A stretch of DNA of 64,000 bases from Arsenicicoccus cauae. GTDB lineage: Bacteria; Actinomycetota; Actinomycetes; Actinomycetales; Dermatophilaceae. Under the pieces are notes generated by a model that was not told the origin of the DNA, did not search any database, and worked only from the letters and a program-made list of their open reading frames with translations. Within the stretch, counting starts at the first letter, position 1. Each line of letters opens with the position of its first letter. Location of the stretch: NCBI RefSeq assembly GCF_009707125.1, contig NZ_WLVL01000057.1:1-64000 (forward strand). The letters are read 5' to 3'. Position numbers and translations under genes: made by a program. Shown in pieces: positions 51,704 through 60,903 of this stretch.

Positions 51704-52459
51704 TCACTCGGGGCGACGGGCCGCCTGGTCCTCCCCCGAGCCGCGGACGAGCCGCACGGCCTCGTCCACCGTGTCGACGACGTGCAGCAGCTCGAGGTCG
51801 GCGGCGCCGATCGTGCCCGCCGGGAGCATCGAGCCGCGGACCCAGTCGAGCAGCCCGGCCCAGTAGTCGCAGCCGAGCAGCACGATCGGGAAGGACGTGA
51901 CCTTGCGGGTCTGGACCAGGGTCACCGCCTCGAAGAGCTCGTCCAGCGTGCCGAACCCGCCGGGAAGGACGACGAAGCCCTGGGCGTACTTGACGAACAT
52001 GGTCTTGCGGGCGAAGAAGTAGCGGAAGTTGACGCCGAGGTCGACGTACTCGTTGAGGCCCTGCTCGAAGGGCAGCTCGATGCCCAGTCCGACCGACGCG
52101 CCGCCCGCCTCGAGCGCCCCGCGGTTGGCCGCCTCCATCAGCCCCGGCCCGCCGCCGGTGATCACCGCGAACCCCGCCTCGACCAGGCCGCGCCCGAGCT
52201 GCACGCCCAGCTCGTACGTCGGGTGCTCGCGCGGCACGCGGGCCGACCCGAACACGCTGACGGCGTCGCCCAGCTCGGCCAGCGCGCCGAACCCCTCGAC
52301 GAACTCCGCCTGGATGCGCATCACCCGCCACGGGTCCGAGTGGACCCACTCGGCGTCGCCGCTGTTGTCGAGCAGCCGCTGGTCGGTCGTGGAGCCGGGG
52401 ACGCGCTTGCCGCGCAGCGTCACCGGGCCCTTGTGGTAGTCCCCTCGAGCGTCCTTCAT
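51704..52459 (-). CDS. LOG family protein (TIGR00730), nucleoside 5'-monophosphate phosphoribohydrolase-like
   Basis: 251 residues. The lysine decarboxylase-like motif is complete: ITGGGPGLMEAANRGALEAG and VVLPGGFGTLDELFEAV (PGGFGTxxE). LOG enzymes release the base from cytokinin or other nucleoside monophosphates. Rv1205 is the counterpart. It is preceded by a non-conserved 45-residue N-terminus with RIQAEFVEGF. It starts 9 bp after the dapE stop on the same strand, so it is probably in that transcript. Confidence 0.9.
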   Translation of the reverse strand: MKDARGDYHKGPVTLRGKRVPGSTTDQRLLDNSGDAEWVHSDPWRVMRIQAEFVEGFGALAELGDAVSVFGSARVPREHPTYELGVQLGRGLVEAGFAVITGGGPGLMEAANRGALEAGGASVGLGIELPFEQGLNEYVDLGVNFRYFFARKTMFVKYAQGFVVLPGGFGTLDELFEAVTLVQTRKVTSFPIVLLGCDYWAGLLDWVRGSMLPAGTIGAADLELLHVVDTVDEAVRLVRGSGEDQAARRPE

Positions 52460-52468
52460 GCGGCCAAC

Positions 52469-53563
52469 CTACCCGCGCGACGAGGTCAGCCAGGCGTGCA
52501 GCCGCTCGTAGGCCTGCTCGACCTGCGCGATGGCGCAGCACTCCTCGTCCTGGTGGGCGACGAGCGGGTCGCCCGGCCCGAAGTTGACCGCGGGCACCCC
52601 GACCGCGCTGAACCGCGCGACGTCGGTCCAGCCCTGCTTGGCCTGCACCGGCAGCCCGAGCGCCTCGACGAAGGCCTGCGCCGCCGCGCGGTCCAGGCCG
52701 GGTCGCGCCCCGTCGGCCGCGTCGGTCACCACGACCTCGTAGCCCTCGAAGAGCGCCCGCATCCGCCGCTCGGCCTCGGCGGCGTCGATGTGCGGCGCGA
52801 ACCGGTAGTTGACCGTCACCACGCACTCGTCCGGGACGACGTTGCCCGCGCGCCCGCCCCGGATGCCGACCGCCGACAGCCCCTCGCGGAACTCCAGCCC
52901 GTCCACGACGACCGTCTGCGCGTCGAACGCCCGCAGCCGGTCGATGATCGTGCCCGCCTCGTGGATCGCGTTGTGCCCCAACCATGGCCGTCCGCTGTGG
53001 GCCGCCTCGCCGCGCGCGGTCACCTCGACGCGCAGGGTCCCCTTGCAGCCCCCCTCCACCGTGCCGTCGGTGGGCTCCAGCAGCACCGCGAAGTCCGCCT
53101 CCAGGACGCTCGGGTCGTGGCGGACGAGGCGGGCCAGGCCGTTGTGCTCCGCCTCGACCTCCTCGCAGTCGTAGAAGACGTAGGTGAGGTCCCGCGTCGG
53201 CTCCGGCACGGCCGCCGCCAGCGCCAGCATGACGGCGACCCCGCCCTTCATGTCCGTGGTGCCGCGCCCCACGAGCTCGGTGTCCGTGCGCGTGATCGGC
53301 AGCGACGACGCCGTGCCCTGCCCCGCCAGCGGGACCGTGTCCAGGTGCCCCGCCAGCACGACCCGCTCGCGGCGGCCCAGCTCGGTGCGCGCGACGACCG
53401 TGTGCCCGTCGCGGCTGACCACCAGGTGGTCGAGGCGGCGCAGCGCCGCCTCGACCGCGTCGGCCAGCGCCTCCTCCTCGTGGCTCACCGAGGGGATGTT
53501 GCAGACGGCCTCGGCGAGGTCCACCGGCGAGGCCGTCAGGTCGAGGTGCGCTGGGGTCGTCAT
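52469..53563 (-). CDS. dapE: succinyl-diaminopimelate desuccinylase DapE
   Basis: 364 residues, M20 metallopeptidase fold. Zinc ligands and base are in [10 protein letters not shown] (near 70), [20 protein letters not shown] and [14 protein letters not shown], with the dimer-domain His in [16 protein letters not shown] and a final ligand His in [11 protein letters not shown]. It releases succinate from N-succinyl-LL-2,6-diaminopimelate on the way to meso-DAP and lysine. It is divergent from dapD with 103 bp between starts, so the two probably share a control region. LOG follows directly. Confidence 0.92.
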   Translation of the reverse strand: MTTPAHLDLTASPVDLAEAVCNIPSVSHEEEALADAVEAALRRLDHLVVSRDGHTVVARTELGRRERVVLAGHLDTVPLAGQGTASSLPITRTDTELVGRGTTDMKGGVAVMLALAAAVPEPTRDLTYVFYDCEEVEAEHNGLARLVRHDPSVLEADFAVLLEPTDGTVEGGCKGTLRVEVTARGEAAHSGRPWLGHNAIHEAGTIIDRLRAFDAQTVVVDGLEFREGLSAVGIRGGRAGNVVPDECVVTVNYRFAPHIDAAEAERRMRALFEGYEVVVTDAADGARPGLDRAAAQAFVEALGLPVQAKQGWTDVARFSAVGVPAVNFGPGDPLVAHQDEECCAIAQVEQAYERLHAWLTSSRG

Positions 53564-53666
53564 ACGGACAATGTATGCCGAGCCCCGCCCGCGGCCCGTG
53601 CCTCTCCCAGGTGCGCCCGAGCGTCGGTCCACCGAGCCCCCAGCACGGACCGATAGCCTGGAAGGC

Positions 53667-54593
53667 ATGACTTCTCGCACGGCCTGGGGCCACGGACTCG
53701 CGACCATCACGACCTCCGGCACGGTGCTCGACACGTGGTACCCCTCTCCCGCCCTCGGTGACCACGACGGCTCCGACCTGCCGGCCGCGCTCGTCGGCCT
53801 CGCGGGCGAGGACGCGGCGCGTGGCGTCACCACCGAGGCCGTCCTGACCGAGATCGACCTGGACGCCCCGCCCGCGGACGCCCGGGACGCGTACCTGCGC
53901 CTGCACCTGCTGTCCCACCGGCTCGTGCAGCCCAACTCGATCAACCTCGACGGGCTCTTCGGCGCGCTCGCCAACGTCGTGTGGACCAACCACGGCCCGT
54001 GCTCCCCCGAGGGATTCGAGAACGTCCGACTCGCGCTGCGCGCCCGGGGCCCGGTCCAGGTCCACGGCGTGGACAAGTTCCCCCGTATGACGGACTACGT
54101 CCTGCCCACCGGTGTGCGCGTCGCCGACGCCGACCGGGTGCGGCTCGGTGCCCATCTCGCCTCCGGGACCACCGTGATGCACGAGGGCTTCGTCAACTTC
54201 AACGCCGGCACCCTCGGCTCCTCCATGGTCGAGGGCCGTATCTCGCAGGGGGTCGTCGTCGGCGACGGCTCCGACATCGGGGGCGGCGCGTCCACGATGG
54301 GCACGCTGTCGGGCGGCGGGACCCAGCGCGTCTCGATCGGCGAGCGCTGCCTGCTCGGCGCGGAGTCCGGCATCGGCATCGCCCTCGGCGACGACTGCGT
54401 CGTCGAGGCGGGGCTCTACGTCACCGCCGGCACCAAGGTCACGCTCGCCGACGGCCGGGTCGTCAAGGCCGCCGAGCTGTCGGGGCAGTCCAACCTGCTC
54501 TTCATCCGCGACTCCGTCACGGGCGCGGTCCTCGCCAAGGCCCGCGACGGCCACGGCATCGCGCTCAACTCCGAGCTGCATGCCAACGACTAG
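53667..54593 (+). CDS. dapD: tetrahydrodipicolinate N-succinyltransferase DapD
   Basis: 308 residues. The C-terminal half is a left-handed beta-helix of hexapeptide repeats (from [20 protein letters not shown] through [20 protein letters not shown] to [15 protein letters not shown]-like coils). The N-terminal half is the actinobacterial-type domain. It transfers succinate to tetrahydrodipicolinate, the first step of the succinylase branch; Rv1201c is the counterpart. GGAAGG lies just upstream of the ATG. The gene downstream starts inside it (14-base overlap). Confidence 0.93.
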   Translation: MTSRTAWGHGLATITTSGTVLDTWYPSPALGDHDGSDLPAALVGLAGEDAARGVTTEAVLTEIDLDAPPADARDAYLRLHLLSHRLVQPNSINLDGLFGALANVVWTNHGPCSPEGFENVRLALRARGPVQVHGVDKFPRMTDYVLPTGVRVADADRVRLGAHLASGTTVMHEGFVNFNAGTLGSSMVEGRISQGVVVGDGSDIGGGASTMGTLSGGGTQRVSIGERCLLGAESGIGIALGDDCVVEAGLYVTAGTKVTLADGRVVKAAELSGQSNLLFIRDSVTGAVLAKARDGHGIALNSELHAND

Positions 54594-55443
54594 GACCGAG
54601 CGCCGCCGCACCCAGCGGCTCGTCATCCTGGCGGTGGTCGTGGCGCTACTGCTGGCGGGGCTGGGCTACGTGTGGCACACCGTGCGGGACTTCAACGAGG
54701 GCTTCGGCTCCTCCACGTGCCGCGCCGCCGCCTCGACCTACACCGCGACCTTCAACCCGGACCAGACGGCCAACGCCGCCACGATCGCCGGCATCGGCGC
54801 GCGGCGCGGGCTGCCGGCGCGGGCGGCCACGATCGCGCTGGCCACGGCGATCCAGGAGTCGAAGCTCGAGAACATCGACTACGGCGACCGGGACTCCGTC
54901 GGTCTGTTCCAGCAGCGGCCCTCGCAGGGTTGGGGCACGGTCGAGCAGATCATGGACCCCGTCTACGCCACCAACAGGTTCTACGACGCTCTCGTCAAGG
55001 TCGACGGCTGGCAGACCATGGAGATCACCAAGATCGCCCAGCGCGTCCAGAGGTCCGGCTACCCCGAGGCCTACGCCGACCACGAGGGTGAGGGGCGCGC
55101 GCTGGCCTCGACGCTGGCCGGGCACACGCCCGGCGGCCTCGGGTGCCGGCTGGACCCGCTCGAGGCGGGGGACCACCGCGCCGGGCCGGTCGTCGTCGCC
55201 AGGGACCTCGAGAAGCAGCTCGGCGTCAGGGGTGTCGTGAGCGGCGACCAGGTCGAGGTCACCGCGTCGTCCGCGCAGCAGGCGTGGATGGTCGGGCACT
55301 GGGCGGTGTCCCACGCGCAGCGCCACGGGTTGTCGACCGTCACCGTCGGCGACCGGGAGTGGACGCGAGTGCGTGGCGAGCAGGGTTGGTCCTGGCGGGC
55401 CGCCCGCTCCCCGGTCCCCGCGACGGCCGTCACGATCCGCTGA
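54580..55443 (+). CDS. membrane-anchored lysozyme-like hypothetical protein
   Basis: 287 residues. One N-terminal membrane helix ([20 protein letters not shown], about 13-32) is followed by an extracytoplasmic domain. [20 protein letters not shown] and [15 protein letters not shown] resemble the Glu and FQ-P motifs of lytic transglycosylase/lysozyme folds, with Glu in IQES as candidate catalytic acid. The 100-residue C-terminus has a separate fold. Peptidoglycan-directed function is inference. The ATG lies inside dapD (14 bases), so the two are co-translated, which ties it to wall-precursor supply. Confidence 0.72.
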   Translation: MPTTRTERRRTQRLVILAVVVALLLAGLGYVWHTVRDFNEGFGSSTCRAAASTYTATFNPDQTANAATIAGIGARRGLPARAATIALATAIQESKLENIDYGDRDSVGLFQQRPSQGWGTVEQIMDPVYATNRFYDALVKVDGWQTMEITKIAQRVQRSGYPEAYADHEGEGRALASTLAGHTPGGLGCRLDPLEAGDHRAGPVVVARDLEKQLGVRGVVSGDQVEVTASSAQQAWMVGHWAVSHAQRHGLSTVTVGDREWTRVRGEQGWSWRAARSPVPATAVTIR

Positions 55444-55636
55444 CCTGGTGCGGCGGCCGCCCCCAGCCCACCAGCCCCGCGCCGTCGGTCACCGACCGAC
55501 ATGGGGCATCGATCGACCATGCCGGGACCCGTCCCGTGGTGACCCATGGACGAAGGGAGGGGCGAGGAGGGGGCGCAACGCCGCAGAGCCACCCGCCGTG
55601 CAGACGGATGGCCCTGCGGAGGGTGGAGTCGAAGGC

Positions 55637-56941
55637 TCAGGCCTGCGGCGCCACGTAGCCCGGGTAGGTGCGCTCGGTCTCGCCGACGTAGACCTGGCGT
55701 GGGCGCCCGATCTTGGTGGCCGGGTCGGTGATCATCTCGCGCCACTGGGCGATCCACCCCGGCAGCCGCCCGAGCGCGAACAGCACGGTGAAGTAGTTGA
55801 CCGGGAAGCCCATGGCCTCGTAGATCAGGCCCGTGTAGAAGTCCACGTTGGGGTAGAGCTTGCGCTCCTTGAAGTAGTCGTCCGTGAGGGCGACCTCCTC
55901 CAGGGCGAGCGCGATGTCGAGCAGCTCGTTCTGACGGCCGGAGGACTTGAGGATCTCGTCGGCGTGCTTCTTGATGATGGCGGCGCGCGGGTCGTAGTTC
56001 TTGTAGACCCGGTGGCCGAAGCCCATGAGCTTGACGCCGTCCTTCTTGGCCTTGACGTCCTTGACGAAGCGCTGGACGTCGCCGCCGTCCTTGTCGCGGA
56101 TCGTGCCGAGCATCTCCAGGACGGCCTGGTTGGCGCCGCCGTGCAGCGGGCCCGACAGCGCGTTGATGCCCGCCGCGATGGAGGAGTAGATGTTGGTCTG
56201 GGCCGACCCCACCAGACGCACCGTGGACGTCGAGCAGTTCTGCTCGTGGTCCGCGTGCAGGATCAGCAGGACGTCGAGCGCCTTGGCGACCGCCGGGTCG
56301 ACCTCGAAGGTCTCGGTGGGATAGCCGAAGGACAGGCGCAGGAAGTTCTCGACGTACCCCAGGGAGTTCTTGGGGTAGAGGAAGGGCTGGCCGACGGAGT
56401 TCTTGTAGGCGTAGGCCGCAAGCGTCGGCAGCTTGGCCAGAAGGCGCACGGTGGCGCCCTCGACCTGCTCGGGGTCCAGCGGGTCGACGGTGTCGACGGC
56501 GAAGGTCGACAGGGCCATCACGCCGGCCGACAGCACCGGCATGGGGTGGGAGCGACGGGGGAAGCAGCGGAACAGGTCACGCATCCGCTCGTCGAGCAGC
56601 GAGTGGCGGGTGATGCCGCGCTCGAAGCTCTCCAGCTGCTCGCCCGTCGGCAGCTCGCCGTAGATCACGAGGTACGCGACCTCGAGGAAGCTGGACTTCT
56701 CGGCCAGCTGCTCGATCGGGTAGCCGCGGTAGCGCAGGATCCCCGCGTCACCGTCGATGTAGGTGATGGCCGAGGTGCAGCTCGCGGTGTTGGTGAAGCC
56801 GGGGTCGAGCGTCGTGTTGCCGGTCGCGGACAGCAGCTTGCCGATGCCGTACCCGCTGTTGCCCTCGGTGGCCTGCGTGATGGGCAGGTCGATGCTCTTG
56901 CCGCCGTCGGTCAGGACGGCCTTGTCGGCATCACTGGTCAT
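55637..56941 (-). CDS. gltA: citrate synthase
   Basis: 434 residues, full-length hexameric-type enzyme. An N-terminal extension with GYGIGKLL and LDPGFTNTASC is followed by the core. Catalytic His residues are in LHADHEQNCSTSTVR and SGPLHGGANQAVLEML, with GFGHRVYKNYDPRA and the Asp in YPNVDFYTGLIY. It condenses oxaloacetate and acetyl-CoA, the entry step of the TCA cycle. GGAGGAAACC lies just before the ATG. It starts 118 bp downstream of the dapC stop, on the same strand. Confidence 0.95.
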   Translation of the reverse strand: MTSDADKAVLTDGGKSIDLPITQATEGNSGYGIGKLLSATGNTTLDPGFTNTASCTSAITYIDGDAGILRYRGYPIEQLAEKSSFLEVAYLVIYGELPTGEQLESFERGITRHSLLDERMRDLFRCFPRRSHPMPVLSAGVMALSTFAVDTVDPLDPEQVEGATVRLLAKLPTLAAYAYKNSVGQPFLYPKNSLGYVENFLRLSFGYPTETFEVDPAVAKALDVLLILHADHEQNCSTSTVRLVGSAQTNIYSSIAAGINALSGPLHGGANQAVLEMLGTIRDKDGGDVQRFVKDVKAKKDGVKLMGFGHRVYKNYDPRAAIIKKHADEILKSSGRQNELLDIALALEEVALTDDYFKERKLYPNVDFYTGLIYEAMGFPVNYFTVLFALGRLPGWIAQWREMITDPATKIGRPRQVYVGETERTYPGYVAPQA

Positions 56942-57059
56942 GGGTTTCCTCCTTGGGGGGCCGTGGACACCACGGTCCTTCGGTGCTTGGACGCTACCGC
57001 AGGTGGGGCGAACGTCCCGAATCAGGATTGGCCCGACCAGGCGGCAGGTGACGGCCCGC

Positions 57060-58196
57060 TCAGCGGCTGAGACGCCTGACCGCTGCCTCGATCCGCTCGT
57101 CCGAGGCGGTGAGGGCGATGCGGACGTGCCGCGCGCCCGCGGCGCCGTAGAAGGCGCCGGGTGCGACCAGGATCCCGTCCTGCGCCAAGGCGTCGACGGT
57201 GCTCCAGCAGTCCTCGTCGCGGGTCGACCAGAGGTACAGCCCCGCCTCGGAGTGGTCGACCTGCAGGCCGGCGCCCTGCAGGGCCGGCAGCAGGGCGGCG
57301 CGCCGCTCGGCATACCGGGCCCGCTGCTCGGCCACGTGGGCGTCGTCGCCGAGGGCGACCCGCATGGCCTCCTGCACCGGCCAGGGCACGATCATCCCGG
57401 CGTGCTTGCGGATCTCCAGCAGCCGCCTGACGATGCGCGGGTCACCGGCCACCAGGGCCGCGCGGTAGCCCGCAAGGTTGGACTGCTTGGACAGCGAGTA
57501 GCACGCCAGCAGCCCCTCGGTCGACCCGCCGCTGACGCGCGGGTCCAGGATGCTCGGGACGTGCCCCGGCCGCGGCAGCCCGTCGACGAGCGCGTCCTCG
57601 TCCCAGACCAGCTCGGCGTAGCACTCGTCGCTCGCCACGACCACCCCGCGCTCGCGCGCCCACCGCACGACGCGGGCGAGGGTGTCGACGTCGTGGACGG
57701 CGCCGGTCGGGTTGCTGGGCGAGTTGACCCAGAGCAGCCGTATGCCACCTGCCTGCGGCAGGTCGCCCGCCAGGTCGACGACCACCGGCTCGGCGCGGGC
57801 GAGCCGCGCGCCGACGTCGTAGGTGGGGTAGGCCACGGAGGGGATGGCGACCTGGTCGCCCGGCCCGAGGCCGAGCAGGAGGGGCAACCAGGCCACGAGC
57901 TCCTTGGAGCCCACCGTCGGCAGCACCCCGGCCGGGTCGAGGCCGGGGACGCCACGGCGCCGCTCGAACCACCCGGCCACCGCCTCGCGCAGCGCCGGGG
58001 TGCCGTGGGTCTGCGGGTAGCCGTGGGCGTCCGAGGCGTCGGTCAGCGCCCGCCGCACCAGCTCCGGGGTCGGGTCGACAGGGGTGCCGACGGACAGGTC
58101 GACGATGCCGTCGGGGTGCTCGGCGGCGCGGGCCTTGGCGGGCTCCAGCGCGTCCCAGGGGAAGTCGGGCAGCGCGAAGCGGCTCGGCAGCACCAC
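57060..58196 (-). CDS. dapC: succinyldiaminopimelate transaminase DapC
   Basis: 378 residues, fold type I aminotransferase. Substrate-loop and PLP motifs are VDLSVGTPVDPTPELV, HGYPQTHGTPALREAVA, NSPSNPTGAVHD and SDECYAEL. The Schiff-base Lys is in YSLSKQSNLAGYRA, and a final Arg is in HVRIALT. It transfers an amino group to N-succinyl-2-amino-6-ketopimelate, between DapD and DapE in the pathway. It begins 3 bp after the ferredoxin stop, so the ferredoxin and dapC genes form an operon, as Rv1177/Rv1178 do. Confidence 0.92.
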   Translation of the reverse strand: MVLPSRFALPDFPWDALEPAKARAAEHPDGIVDLSVGTPVDPTPELVRRALTDASDAHGYPQTHGTPALREAVAGWFERRRGVPGLDPAGVLPTVGSKELVAWLPLLLGLGPGDQVAIPSVAYPTYDVGARLARAEPVVVDLAGDLPQAGGIRLLWVNSPSNPTGAVHDVDTLARVVRWARERGVVVASDECYAELVWDEDALVDGLPRPGHVPSILDPRVSGGSTEGLLACYSLSKQSNLAGYRAALVAGDPRIVRRLLEIRKHAGMIVPWPVQEAMRVALGDDAHVAEQRARYAERRAALLPALQGAGLQVDHSEAGLYLWSTRDEDCWSTVDALAQDGILVAPGAFYGAAGARHVRIALTASDERIEAAVRRLSR

Positions 58197-58199
58197 GCG

Positions 58200-58526
58200 T
58201 CAGGCGTCCTGGGCCTGCGGGGGCAGGGCGGCGATGATCGGGTGGTCCTTCTTGATCAGGCCCATCTTGGCGGCGCCGCCGGGGCTGCCGAGGTCGTCGA
58301 AGAACTCCACGTTGGCCTTGTAGTAGTCGGTCCACTGCTCGGGGACGTCGTCCTCGTAGTAGATGGCCTCGACGGGGCAGACGGGCTCGCAGGCGCCGCA
58401 GTCCACGCACTCGTCCGGGTGGATGTAGAGCGAGCGCTCACCCTCGTAGATGCAGTCGACAGGGCACTCCTCGATGCAGGCCTTGTCCTTGAGGTCGACG
58501 CACGGCTGGGCGATCACGTAGGTCAT
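58200..58526 (-). CDS. fdxC: seven-iron ferredoxin FdxC
   Basis: 108 residues. Cys ligands are C9, C17, C21 and C25 around [11 protein letters not shown], and C40, C43, C46 and C50 in [11 protein letters not shown], the spacing of a [3Fe-4S]/[4Fe-4S] ferredoxin. The charged C-terminal extension is typical of the actinobacterial type. It is a soluble electron carrier, perhaps for cytochrome P450s or other reductive steps. It is the first gene of the fdxC-dapC pair, with CCGGAAGG upstream of the ATG. The gap to the left marks the border of the accessory segment. Confidence 0.95.
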   Translation of the reverse strand: MTYVIAQPCVDLKDKACIEECPVDCIYEGERSLYIHPDECVDCGACEPVCPVEAIYYEDDVPEQWTDYYKANVEFFDDLGSPGGAAKMGLIKKDHPIIAALPPQAQDA

Positions 58527-58884
58527 TGCTCAGTACCTTCCGGAGGGGCGGGGGTGTATCGGGACCACACTATGCCGTCCCGTGCCGTGCGACGAGCCTC
58601 GTCTCGCCGCTCTGGTGATCGTGTGGCCGAACAACTTCGGCTGGGCCACGCACTCGAACCCGCCGGGCACGACGGCGGGCTGCGCGGTGGAGGTCTAGAC
58701 GCTGACAGCCGCAGGCCGCTGGTTCGTGGAAGCCCCCGCGCGGCCCGGGTGGGGTTGCTCGCCGTCGCCACGGCGATGCCGCGACGTTGCCGCAACAACG
58801 GGTCCCGCATACCGTTGGCGGGGCTGACTGCCGGCTCGACACCCGGCACCTCGGCACCCGCCACCCTCCTAGAGGTAGGTGCAC
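58527..58884. other. 358-bp non-coding border of the accessory segment
   Basis: No confident gene. The first 40 bases must hold the fdxC promoter on the minus strand. Bases 58582-58699 contain a plausible protein remnant on the plus strand, annotated separately. The remaining 185 bases lead to the SRPBCC-like gene and contain TTGCCG followed by CATACC, but the 15-bp spacing is too short for a convincing promoter. No inverted repeats or tRNA gene are visible. Confidence 0.5.
58582..58699 (+). pseudogene. possible C-terminal fragment of an unidentified protein
   Basis: An open frame encodes PRLAALVIVWPNNFGWATHS and then NPPGTTAGCAVEV before a TAG. The amino acid composition (Trp, Asn, Phe, Tyr-like positions) and GC-rich third positions look like real protein, unlike typical shadow frames. 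No ribosome site precedes it and I recognise no family. It may be a remnant left at the edge of the accessory segment, or chance. Confidence 0.3.
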
Positions 58885-59367
58885 ATGAGACGAGCAATGA
58901 TCATTGTCGTCCTGGCCGGCGCAGCCGCCGGCGGGGTCGTCGCCCGCCGCGCTGCTCGATCGTCGCGCGAATCCGCCGGCGAGGAGTCCACGGGGCGGTG
59001 GCACAGCGTCACGCTCAACCGCAGCCAGGAGGAGGTCATGCCGAACGGGCAGGTGCCCGGTCCGTTGGCGGGGTTGGGTGACCTCGTCGAGGTCCAGGTC
59101 CGGCCGGCCCCTGGCGGAAAGGGCACCGAGCTTGCCGCCCGGTTGCGGGTGCCCGAGCCGACCGGCCCGCGGGCAGCGCGCGCCCGGGTCAGCGGCCACG
59201 ATCCGCGCCAGCAGGTCCGATCGGCGTTGCGTCAGTCCAAGCAGCTGGTCGAGGTCGGGGAGGTGCTGCGGGTGGATCCCACCCCGCACGGCCACCGTTC
59301 GTCGACCCCGACCGGCAAGCTCATCGAGGTCGTCACCCGGCGCGCCGGCGGGGAGGGAGTGCTGTGA
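58885..59367 (+). CDS. shortened SRPBCC (polyketide cyclase-like) family protein
   Basis: 160 residues. A hydrophobic N-terminus (RRAMIIVVLAGAAAGGVVA) is followed by HSVTLNRSQEEV, the typical first strand of SRPBCC proteins. The later GKGTELAARL, SGHDPRQQVRSALRQSKQLV and EVGEVLRVDP match the last strand and long C-terminal helix of the membrane-associated subgroup. The central strands (usually a W/F-rich stretch with RDPENLPRFM-like sequence) are missing, a gap of about 70 residues. The domain can hardly fold normally. It overlaps the alcohol dehydrogenase GTG by four bases, a pairing that recurs in actinobacteria. Confidence 0.6.
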   Translation: MRRAMIIVVLAGAAAGGVVARRAARSSRESAGEESTGRWHSVTLNRSQEEVMPNGQVPGPLAGLGDLVEVQVRPAPGGKGTELAARLRVPEPTGPRAARARVSGHDPRQQVRSALRQSKQLVEVGEVLRVDPTPHGHRSSTPTGKLIEVVTRRAGGEGVL

Positions 59368-60539
59368 AGGCGCTGTGCTGGACCGGCGTCAACAAGACGT
59401 CGGTGGAGACCGTCGAGGACCCGAAGATCCTCAACGACCACGACATCATCCTCAAGGTGCGACTCAGCACCACCTGCGGCTCAGACCTGCACCTGCTCGG
59501 CGGGTACATCCCGTCGATGCGCGCCGGTGATGTGCTCGGCCACGAGTTCATGGGCGAGGTCGTTGAGGTCGGCAAGGGTGTCCGCAACCACAAGGTCGGC
59601 GACCGCGTCACCGTCTGCTCGTTCATCGCCTGCGGGAAGTGCTGGTACTGCTCCCAGAAGATGTACTCACTGTGCGACAACGGAAACCCCAACCCGGGCC
59701 TGAGCGAGGGGATGTGGGGCAGCGCCATCGGCGGCTGCTTCGCCTACAGCCACATGCTGGGCGGTTTCGCCGGCAGCCACGCCGAGTACGTACGGGTCCC
59801 CTATGCCGACCAGGGCGCGTTCGCCGTACCGGACGGGGTGTCGGACCTGGCGGCCCTGTTCGCCTCCGACGCCTCCCCGACCGGCTGGACCGGCGCCGAC
59901 GGCGCCGGCATCACCCCGGGCGACACGGTCGCGGTGTGGGGCGCCGGCGGGGTCGGACAGATGGCCGCCCGCGGCGCGATGCTGATGGGCGCCGAGCAGG
60001 TCATCGTCATCGACCGGCTCCCCGAACGCCTCGCCCAAGTCCGGCAACACATCGGTGCGGACACCTTGGACTACACCGAGGACAGCATCGTGGCCGAACT
60101 GAAGGAACGCACCGGCGGCCGCGGCCCGGACGTCGTCATCGAGGCAGTAGGGATGGAAGCGCACGGAACCGGCCCGGCTTACCTATACGACCAGGTCAAG
60201 CAGCAGTTGCGGCTCCAATCCGACCGGCCCACCGCCCTACGGGAGGCGATCTACGCCTGCCGCAAGGGCGGCAGCCTCTTCATCCTCGGAGTCTTCGGCG
60301 GGTTCGTCGACAAGTTCCCGCTCGGCGCGATGATGAACAAGGGGATGACCGTGCGCGGGGCCCAGCAGCACGGCCATCGCTACATCCCCCAGATCCTGCA
60401 GCACATCGCCGACGGTGAGCTCTCCACCGAGCATCTCGCCACCCACATCATGCCGCTGGACCAAGGACCCCACGGCTACGAGATGTTCAAGAACAAGCAG
60501 GACGGCTGCGTCCGGGCCGTCTTCCAACTCGACCGATGA
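59364..60539 (+). CDS. zinc-dependent alcohol dehydrogenase (FdhA-like)
   Basis: 391 residues, medium-chain dehydrogenase. Catalytic zinc ligands are in TTCGSDLHLL and LGHEFMGEV, and structural zinc in CGKCWYCSQKMYSLCD. The NAD-binding motif is VAVWGAGGVGQMAARGAML, followed by VIVIDRLPERL, with acidic D indicating NAD rather than NADP. Similar to formaldehyde or threonine-type dehydrogenases; the actual substrate is unknown. GTG start overlaps the SRPBCC-like stop (GTGA). Codon use appears slightly looser than in flanking core genes, in line with acquisition. Confidence 0.85.
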   Translation: MKALCWTGVNKTSVETVEDPKILNDHDIILKVRLSTTCGSDLHLLGGYIPSMRAGDVLGHEFMGEVVEVGKGVRNHKVGDRVTVCSFIACGKCWYCSQKMYSLCDNGNPNPGLSEGMWGSAIGGCFAYSHMLGGFAGSHAEYVRVPYADQGAFAVPDGVSDLAALFASDASPTGWTGADGAGITPGDTVAVWGAGGVGQMAARGAMLMGAEQVIVIDRLPERLAQVRQHIGADTLDYTEDSIVAELKERTGGRGPDVVIEAVGMEAHGTGPAYLYDQVKQQLRLQSDRPTALREAIYACRKGGSLFILGVFGGFVDKFPLGAMMNKGMTVRGAQQHGHRYIPQILQHIADGELSTEHLATHIMPLDQGPHGYEMFKNKQDGCVRAVFQLDR

Positions 60540-60903
60540 CCCGCGCAGTAAGCCAGCACCTGTCGGGGACGCGCCGGCCCTCAGAGGAGCGCGACAACGC
60601 ACAGCCCTGGACGTGGAGCTGACCCGCGAAGACTTGGATCCTCTGGACCGTGCGTTTCCGCCGCCGAGCGCACCGCGACCACTAGACATGCTGTGACCCT
60701 GCCCAAGCGCGCAGCCCGGTCAGTCCGGGCAGTCCGGTCAGCGCGAAGAGCAGGACTCCCCCGGTGTCGTGTGCCGGGGCATGAGATCAGGCCGAGCCAG
60801 CAGGCCCTGCCTGTCACCTCTCCCTGAACCTGTGCACGCCTTCACGTGGTCCACCACGGCAGCACCATCGGTTCGGGTGTGGAATTTCCGGGCTTGAAGG
60901 GGG
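60540..60903 (+). other. 364-bp gap with a broken gene and no complete ORF
   Basis: The first 157 bases hold the frameshifted aldo/keto reductase tail. The rest has a repetitive CAGTCCGG block near 60710-60740 and leads to the LtrA-type gene. No complete gene is supported, and no clear promoter is visible. Confidence 0.6.
60575..60696 (+). pseudogene. C-terminal remnant of an aldo/keto reductase
   Basis: The last 31 codons read ALDVELTREDLDPLDRAF then PPPSAPRPLDML, the typical end of an aldo/keto reductase (ALDVELTxEDLxxLDxAFPPP). Just upstream, a different frame gives SEERDN, resembling the LEENxAAL helix that should precede it. A frameshift therefore lies near 60600. The rest of the gene (about 250 residues) is absent. 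Directly follows the alcohol dehydrogenase. Confidence 0.7.

Noticed and set aside
58582-58699. Ribosomal peptide precursor ending GTTAGCAVEV
   Set aside because: No ribosome site, no modification enzyme in the area and only two Cys; more likely a fragment of a larger protein.
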